A stretch of 11,344 bases of DNA from Candidatus Zhuqueibacterota bacterium. GTDB lineage: Bacteria > Zhuqueibacterota > Zhuqueibacteria > Residuimicrobiales > Krinioviventaceae. Positions 6,480 through 11,344 of the stretch are shown one piece after another. The first letter of the stretch is position 1, and each line of letters begins with the position of its first letter. The stretch covers positions 1-11,344 of the forward strand of contig RQOI01000362.1 of assembly GCA_003854995.1 (NCBI GenBank), read 5' to 3'. The notes beneath the pieces are model-generated. The model had not been told where the DNA came from and made no database searches. It saw only the letters and a program-made list of their open reading frames with translations. The translations under genes were made by a program, and so were the position numbers.

Positions 6480-7321
6480 GCGATATGGAAAAAAGAGTGA
6501 AAAACAGAGTTGCCAAATCAGTGCTTTTGCACGTTGTGATTTACACCGGCGCATTTCTGACCCTCGCTCCTTTTCTCTGGATGGTGCTGACGTCGTTCAA
6601 AGGCATCAACGAAATTTTGACCTATCCCCCGACCTGGTGGCCGAAAGAATTCAGATTCGAAAACTATGTCAATGCCTTCCAGGCCGCCTCTTTCGGACGC
6701 TTTTATCTCAACACTTTCATCATCGCCATCGCCTGCACCCTGGGTCAATTGGTCACCTGCTCGATGGCGGCGTTCGCCTTCGCGCGCCTGCGATTCCGCG
6801 GCCGCGACGCTCTCTTTCTGCTGTTCCTCGGCACGATGATGATCCCGGGACAGGTGACAATGATCCCCACCTTCATCATCCTCTACTGGTTTGGCTGGAT
6901 CGATTCCTATCAGGCCCTGATCGTACCGGGACTGGCGTCCGCTTTTGGCACTTTTCTGTTGCGCCAGTTCTTCCTCACCATTCCACGCGAGCTGGAAGAT
7001 GCCGCCTACATCGACGGCTGCAGCCGCTTCGGCGTCCTCTGGCGGATCATATTGCCGCTGTCCAAACCGGCGCTGGCAACGCTGGCCATTTTCATCTTTA
7101 TGTATTTTTTCAATGACTTTCTGTGGCCGCTCATCGTCGTCAACTCGGAAGAGATGCGGACGGTCCAGCTGGGACTGGCCATCTTTCGCGATCGCTATGT
7201 CACGCAATGGGATCTGCTGATGGCCGGCTCTGTGACGTCGACGCTGCCCATATTGATCGTCTTTTTTTTCGCGCAAAAATATTTCATTCAAGGCATTACG
7301 CTGAGTGGATTGAAAGAATAA
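6476..7321 (+). CDS. ABC sugar transporter permease, MalG/UgpE type
   Basis: This is the second inner-membrane permease (COG0395 type), about 281 residues with six predicted helices. It begins with a long N-terminal helix, then FLWMVLTSFKGINEI, the standard opening of this subfamily. The EAA loop is present around residues 174-180 (EDAAYIDG) with I-I-L-P-L after it. GTG 6476 overlaps the upstream stop codon; ATG 6485 is the alternative start, and neither has a strong ribosome site, which fits translational coupling. It would pair with the upstream permease and a cytoplasmic ATPase. That ATPase is not encoded in this window: the next gene, 22 bp later, is the GWxTD protein. The transported substrate is most likely a sugar or oligosaccharide, by family. 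Confidence 0.93.
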   Translation: MSDMEKRVKNRVAKSVLLHVVIYTGAFLTLAPFLWMVLTSFKGINEILTYPPTWWPKEFRFENYVNAFQAASFGRFYLNTFIIAIACTLGQLVTCSMAAFAFARLRFRGRDALFLLFLGTMMIPGQVTMIPTFIILYWFGWIDSYQALIVPGLASAFGTFLLRQFFLTIPRELEDAAYIDGCSRFGVLWRIILPLSKPALATLAIFIFMYFFNDFLWPLIVVNSEEMRTVQLGLAIFRDRYVTQWDLLMAGSVTSTLPILIVFFFAQKYFIQGITLSGLKE

Positions 7322-7343
7322 TAGCCAAATCGGTCATATTCGT

Positions 7344-8681
7344 ATGAAGAACGGTTTCACCCTCATATTTTCCATGCTGTCACTGTCACTCGCAGCAGTC
7401 AGCCCTGCAGATCGCCCCCTCGTCAGCAGCGGCCAGCTCACATTCTATCTGGATCGCGCCCACTATCTCGGACATGCCGAGCACACCTTTCTCGAATTCT
7501 ATCTGATGCTCTACGCAGATCAGCTTGCACCGGCGGAGGCGAGTGCGGGACAGATTTTCGCAGTCAATGTCACGACGGAAATCTCTGACCTGGACGGCCG
7601 GTTGTCCGCTCGTTCGTGGAAGACAGAGGCGGAGCTGTCGACGCTGCCCGAAGACATGGCCAGGCTGGCCATTTACGATCAGTGGGCGGAGCAGCTGCGC
7701 CCCGGCCACTATCGCATGCGGGTGACCATCAGCGATTCCGTCAGTCAAAGGGAAGGCGACATTCAGTTCGACCTGACCGTGCCGGATTTTGCCGGCAAGG
7801 AGAAATTCGGCAGCGATATCGAATTCATCAGCCGATTTTATGACCGCGCAACAGCGGGACCGTTCGCGAAAGGAAATCGCACCATCATTCCAAATCCGTC
7901 ACGGCGCTATGGCGTGCTCAATCCGCAGTTATATTTTTACTACGAGCTCTATGGCCTGCCGGCGGCAGCGGAAGAGCTGACCATCACCTATGCCATCTGC
8001 ACTGACGCTGAGGAAATCGTCAAATCATTGCCGCCGCAAAAGATCGAGACAGCGGGTGAGCGCTCTGCCGTCCTGCACGGCATCGACGTCGCCAGAATTC
8101 CCTCCGGTCTCTATCTGCTGTCCATTCTGGCGACAAATGCCGATGCAAGCTACCAGGTGGCGCTCTCGCGGCCGTTTGAAGTGCTGCAGCTCGATTATTT
8201 TGGCCTCGATTGGCAGCTGTCAGAAGAGGCGGCGCACAAAGCCGGCCAGCAGATCAAGTATCTGGCGACCAAAGAGGAATATGATTTTTTCCAGAGCCTC
8301 ACCATACCGGCAAAAGCGCAGTTTTTAACTCGTTTCTGGCGGCAGCGAGATCCGTCGCCGGAGACGCTGGAGAATGAGTTGCTGCAAGCCATACAGCGAC
8401 GCTTCATCTATGCCAATGACAACTTTGCCTGGGGGAAAACCGCGGGATGGGAGACGGACCGCGGTCGCGTCCTGATCCAAAACGGCATGCCGGATAATAT
8501 CGGCCGCAACTATGCTGAGAGCGGTCTTTTGCCTTTCGAGATCTGGTATTATCAGCAGGACAGAGCGTTCGAATTCGTCTTTGGCGACCGGCGCGGCGAT
8601 GGCCATTTCATCCTCCTGCACTCGACAAAGGAGGGCGAGGTGCGAAACAATCAATGGCGTCAGCTCTTGCAAAGATATTAG
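7344..8681 (+). CDS. GWxTD domain-containing secreted protein, 445 aa
   Basis: The name-giving motif GWETD is at residues 368-372, within a C-terminal domain (about 310-440). That domain also shows FLTRFWRQRDPSP, RRFIYANDNFAWG, RVLIQNGMPDNIGR, FEIWYYQ and FEFVFGDRRGDGHF, in the usual order for the GWxTD family. That family has no established biochemical role. Residues 1-20 look like a signal peptide (ending SLAAVSPA), and the middle (about 30-290) is beta-rich with a GxYxLxxxxxD type strand repeat, so the protein is probably periplasmic or cell-surface. The start ATG 7344 lacks a good ribosome site and may be coupled to the permease 22 bp upstream. Its place between the ABC permeases and the outer-membrane genes suggests an envelope role in the uptake system, which is inference. 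Confidence 0.88.
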   Translation: MKNGFTLIFSMLSLSLAAVSPADRPLVSSGQLTFYLDRAHYLGHAEHTFLEFYLMLYADQLAPAEASAGQIFAVNVTTEISDLDGRLSARSWKTEAELSTLPEDMARLAIYDQWAEQLRPGHYRMRVTISDSVSQREGDIQFDLTVPDFAGKEKFGSDIEFISRFYDRATAGPFAKGNRTIIPNPSRRYGVLNPQLYFYYELYGLPAAAEELTITYAICTDAEEIVKSLPPQKIETAGERSAVLHGIDVARIPSGLYLLSILATNADASYQVALSRPFEVLQLDYFGLDWQLSEEAAHKAGQQIKYLATKEEYDFFQSLTIPAKAQFLTRFWRQRDPSPETLENELLQAIQRRFIYANDNFAWGKTAGWETDRGRVLIQNGMPDNIGRNYAESGLLPFEIWYYQQDRAFEFVFGDRRGDGHFILLHSTKEGEVRNNQWRQLLQRY

Positions 8682-8709
8682 CAGCAGATGCATTTTAAAC
8701 GAGGTCAGC

Positions 8710-9672
8710 ATGATGAAAAAATCAAATTTGTTTCCACTCATTGCCCTGGCCGGCATCATCCTTGTCTGTTGCCTGGACTTTTCCTGCACTTCAGACGACG
8801 ATCTCCTGGCGCCCTATGCGGGGCCATCGGACATGTCCAGCATTAAAATCGAAGAGGGCTCCTATTCCCCCAAAGTGACCTGGGTCGGCGGATTCGCCTG
8901 CGTCCTAGGAGTGAACCGGGGCGCGAACGCCATACTCGACTCATCGTTGGTCATGCTCGTCTATCGGGAAAACAACCTGCTGCGCTACCCGGTCTCGTTT
9001 GGCCAGACGCCATCCGGAGCGCAAGATATCGCGGCAGACTATGGCGGACACGCTGCGGCCAGGCTGCGGGAAGACAATACCTATACCTTCTGGGTGATGC
9101 AACAGAAGATATGGGAGCAGGTCGCGGGCCTGCGCGATAAGATATTACTCGTCAATAGCGAATTGCCGCCCGCAGCGGTCCAGGTGCAAGAGGATACAGT
9201 GTATACCAGCGCCTCCGGCCACGCGCAAAAGACCCTGCCGCTCGATGTCTATGTGAATTTTCGCAATTTGCGTCCCATGGGACGGCTGGCCGAGCTGACG
9301 CTCGCCCAGACTGATACCAGCAACAGCCCGGTCATCACCTGGACGATACGCCAGGCCGACGTCTTTGATGACCTGGTCGCGGCTGTGGGTCTGGTGAACG
9401 CCGCTGTCTACGATCCGCAGGCCATTGTCTGGGAGGCCTGGTCCGAAGAGGCGGTCGACGACAGGATGGTGTACGGCAAGAGCAATGTCATTCCGTCGCC
9501 TCTGCTGTTCGGCGACTCTTTTCCGGGCACGCGGACTTTTTATGCCTACCCTGCTGCCGGCCTGCAGCGGAATCAAAAATACTATTTTTGGATCGCGAAT
9601 AAAGACTGGGACGGCATCACTCACAGCCGGGCGGCGAATTACTATGCCTATATCACTTTTGAGACGTTCTAG
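8710..9672 (+). CDS. Envelope lipoprotein-like protein with two internal beta-rich repeats, 320 aa
   Basis: I do not recognise a named family. The start is ATG 8710 or ATG 8713, with GAGGT at 8701-8705; the latter has better spacing. The N-terminus is a signal sequence rich in Cys (LVCCLDFSC, residues 18-26), probably lipidated. Two similar units of about 150 residues follow. The first opens SPKVTW (53-58) and the second SPVITW (206-211). The first closes with LREDNTYTFWVMQQKIWEQ and the second with LQRNQKYYFWIANKDWDGI. The shared L-x-x-[DN]-x-x-Y-x-FW ending and the beta-strand pattern resemble fibronectin-III-like or other immunoglobulin-like folds. The gene lies 28 bp after the GWxTD gene and 34 bp before the barrel gene, so it is likely part of the same envelope assembly, possibly binding the substrate or the barrel. 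Confidence 0.7.
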   Translation: MMKKSNLFPLIALAGIILVCCLDFSCTSDDDLLAPYAGPSDMSSIKIEEGSYSPKVTWVGGFACVLGVNRGANAILDSSLVMLVYRENNLLRYPVSFGQTPSGAQDIAADYGGHAAARLREDNTYTFWVMQQKIWEQVAGLRDKILLVNSELPPAAVQVQEDTVYTSASGHAQKTLPLDVYVNFRNLRPMGRLAELTLAQTDTSNSPVITWTIRQADVFDDLVAAVGLVNAAVYDPQAIVWEAWSEEAVDDRMVYGKSNVIPSPLLFGDSFPGTRTFYAYPAAGLQRNQKYYFWIANKDWDGITHSRAANYYAYITFETF

Positions 9673-9706
9673 TCGAGATGGATGACGAAACAAGATGGAG
9701 TCCATG

Positions 9707-11011
9707 ATGAAATTGATCACTATTCTGGCCGCGCTCAGCCTCGTCGCGTCGATTTGCCTTGCCGGCGATGCCGGCTTCCGATACTCCCTTGCCGCGCAAA
9801 CTGCGGCGCGCGGCGGTCTGTATGTTGCCGGAGCGGACGGGCTGACGACGACGAGCATTAATCCATCGTCTCTGGCCTGTCTGCCACAAAATGGAATTCA
9901 GCTCGCTGTGAACAATCTGACTGGTCAGCAGGAATATAAAAATCAAGACGATGCTCTGTACCGATCATTCAAAGACCAAGACTATGGCGTGAGCGGCGGT
10001 TTTTACTGGCGCGCGACGCCAAAAATGACGGTTGCGCTGTCCACCTTCAATGCGGCCGATTATCGGGCAAACTGGCCCTTTGCCACCTACAGGACCAAAG
10101 CGAGCACCATCTACACCAGCGGCTTTGATATGGCGCATCGCGTTCGCATCACCGCGATCGCGCCGTCAGTTGCTCTGCAAATCGGGGTGGTCGCGATCGG
10201 CCTCTCCGCCAACAGCTATTATATTGCGCAAAAGACGAGCTTGCCGGTGAGCAATCCGGCGTGGTTCCAGGATGTCGGGCTATCGGGATATCAGCTCGAA
10301 TATGAACTGGACGGCTGGTCTTATGGCCTCAACCTCGGCGGCATGATCCAGCTCAGCGAGCGCTGGCGCGGCGGCCTCTCTCTGCGCAGCGGCTACAGGG
10401 CGGAATTGTCCGGCGTTGCCAAATCAAACATCTACGCCGAGCTCGATTCGATTCCGGCAACCCAGGTCGATATCACCTCCGAACTCGCCATGCCCTTTCA
10501 GGTTGCCGCAGGCGTCGTCTACCAGCTCAGTCCTGAGATTGATGTCAATGTCGATTTGAATTATTCGTTCTGGAATGGCACGCAAAAGACCATGCCCGTC
10601 ACATTCGCCGAAGATTTCTGGAATTCCCGTCTGAGCGCAGTCGATTCTCTCTCGGGCGTGCAGGCGAACAATATCACGACGGACATGCGCAATTGCATCG
10701 ATTTTGGCCTGGGAGTGGAGTATCAACCGGCCAAAGGCCTCATCTACCGGCTTGGCTACGCTTTGCGCGGCACGCCGGTCGCGCCGGGCAGCGCGAACCT
10801 GCTCTCCCCGACCGTGAATCAGCACTGCTTCTCTCTCGGCATCGGTCACCGGACGGACACTATTGCTCTGGACGCCGCACTGGCGTACTCTATCGGCCAG
10901 GCGCGGACAGTGACGCCGGCGGAAAATCTCTACTATGCCGGCATCTACGATTCGCACACAATTGGACTTTACCTCAGTTTGAATTACTTTTTTAATCCTG
11001 CGCTCCCGTGA
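9707..11011 (+). CDS. FadL/OmpP1-like outer-membrane beta-barrel protein, about 434 aa
   Basis: The protein has a signal peptide (MKLITILAALSLVASICLAG) and an early segment AARGGLYVAGADGLTTTSINPSSLACLP. This is the counterpart of the N-terminal hatch motif of OmpP1/FadL/TodX proteins (R-G-G-x-x-x-A-D-x-x-x-x-x-x-N-P-x-x-L). The rest alternates hydrophobic and polar residues in many strands (VSGGFYWRATPKMTVALSTF, GVEYQPAKGLIYRLGYALRG). It ends in a strand with aromatic residues, IGLYLSLNYFF, as expected for a barrel. ATG 9707 is preferred because GGAG (9697-9700) is 6 nt upstream; ATG 9704 and 9695 are in frame alternatives. FadL proteins usually take hydrophobic molecules across the outer membrane, so its place beside a sugar ABC importer is unusual. 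No SusC/SusD or TonB-dependent receptor is seen. A distant PorV-type relative is an alternative reading. Confidence 0.8.
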   Translation: MKLITILAALSLVASICLAGDAGFRYSLAAQTAARGGLYVAGADGLTTTSINPSSLACLPQNGIQLAVNNLTGQQEYKNQDDALYRSFKDQDYGVSGGFYWRATPKMTVALSTFNAADYRANWPFATYRTKASTIYTSGFDMAHRVRITAIAPSVALQIGVVAIGLSANSYYIAQKTSLPVSNPAWFQDVGLSGYQLEYELDGWSYGLNLGGMIQLSERWRGGLSLRSGYRAELSGVAKSNIYAELDSIPATQVDITSELAMPFQVAAGVVYQLSPEIDVNVDLNYSFWNGTQKTMPVTFAEDFWNSRLSAVDSLSGVQANNITTDMRNCIDFGLGVEYQPAKGLIYRLGYALRGTPVAPGSANLLSPTVNQHCFSLGIGHRTDTIALDAALAYSIGQARTVTPAENLYYAGIYDSHTIGLYLSLNYFFNPALP

Positions 11012-11032
11012 TGGTGAGCGGATCGTTCGGAG

Positions 11033-11058
11033 AGGAGGTGATTATTGATCCAAATCGT
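11033..11058 (+). other. Leader element AGGAGGTGAT - 10 nt - AATCGT upstream of the second CBM9 gene
   Basis: AGGAGGTGAT (11033-11042) is followed by AATCGT (11053-11058), about 62 nt before the CBM9 start, which has its own GGAGG site. The same pair with 12-nt spacing lies on the minus strand at 1437-1446 and upstream of the other CBM9 gene. Here a TTG at 11045 is placed correctly for the strong ribosome site and opens a 20-codon frame whose TGA overlaps the CBM9 ATG (ATGA, 11104-11107). A coupled leader peptide is possible but unproven. Confidence 0.35.
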
Positions 11059-11103
11059 ACAGAAACTTTCTCACTTTATTGAAACCTTTATTCGGAGGCA
11101 CAA

Positions 11104-11344
11104 ATGAAAAGAAAACAGTTGCTCGTTTTGCTGGCATCATTTCTTCTGGTTTTCGGCACTCTTTCCGCGCAAAGTTTCGAAAGAAAAGTCGTCGAGGTGC
11201 CGAAAGCAGCGCCGGGCGCCATCGTCATAGACGGAAAAATGGACGAGGCGGCGTGGTCTGCGGCGGCGACGGCGGACATGATCACGGACACCGGCTTTGA
11301 GATCTGGACGAACAAGTATTATCGCGAGAGTCTGCTGGAGCCGG
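11104..11344 (+). CDS. Secreted protein with a CBM9-like domain (3' end outside window)
   Basis: Eighty codons are present before the right edge. ATG 11104 has GGAGG 5 nt upstream. The N-terminus is a signal peptide (MKRKQLLVLLASFLLVFGTLSAQ). It is followed by VVEVPKAAPGAIVIDGKMDEAAW, which in layout matches the left CBM9 gene (VEVPK, then VIDGQMDDVW). VIDGxxDExxW is the opening strand-loop of CBM9-type domains, often found on extracellular glycoside hydrolases or on stand-alone sugar-binding proteins. The full architecture cannot be told. It lies 92 bp after the barrel gene, the largest gap in the series, with a leader element and no clear terminator between, so it may be the last or a separately tuned gene of the operon. 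Confidence 0.75.
   Translation, partial: MKRKQLLVLLASFLLVFGTLSAQSFERKVVEVPKAAPGAIVIDGKMDEAAWSAAATADMITDTGFEIWTNKYYRESLLEP

Noticed and set aside
11001..11020. Terminator after the barrel gene (CGCTC ... GAGCG)
   Set aside because: The stem is only 5 bp with a 10-nt loop, overlaps the stop codon and has no T-run after it.

Overview
The window looks like a moderately GC-rich, Gram-negative bacterial chromosome. A GWxTD-domain protein, tandem CBM9-like secreted proteins, Cys-rich lipoprotein-type signal peptides and a FadL-like outer-membrane barrel sit together in one locus. That combination suggests a member of the FCB superphylum or a neighbouring candidate phylum (KSB1, Calditrichota or similar). 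This placement is inferred from gene content; no rRNA or marker gene is present.

Left part (1-1367, minus strand): the start and most of a secreted protein with two tandem CBM9-like domains, running off the left edge. From 1368 to about 2175 there is no intact gene. This stretch holds a possible HPr-like relic, an inverted repeat, six copies of a 16-bp tandem repeat, three abutting hairpins with 4-nt loops, and a frameshifted, truncated remnant of an alpha/beta-hydrolase. A small unrecognised lipoprotein lies at 2176-2634 (minus).

Right part (3028 to end, plus strand): a strong sigma70-type promoter with an overlapping LacI-type operator precedes a lacI-family repressor gene. It is followed at 22-40 bp gaps (one junction overlaps) by a sugar-type ABC substrate-binding lipoprotein, two ABC permeases, a GWxTD protein, a two-repeat beta-rich lipoprotein and a FadL/OmpP1-like outer-membrane protein. 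After 92 bp comes the start of a second CBM9-like secreted protein. No ATPase gene is present, so the importer probably borrows one from elsewhere.

Inferred working model: a substrate-responsive locus spanning the envelope. CBM9-type and lipoprotein components would act outside or at the surface, the barrel would cross the outer membrane, and the binding protein with its permeases would cross the inner membrane. The LacI protein would regulate itself and the genes behind it. The same 8-bp operator-like core (AAACGATT) occurs at the lacI promoter, in the lacI upstream region and upstream of the left CBM9 gene, suggesting that the divergent CBM9 gene belongs to the same regulon. The two CBM9 genes also share a leader element (AGGAGGTGAT, then AATCGT) far upstream of their own ribosome binding sites.
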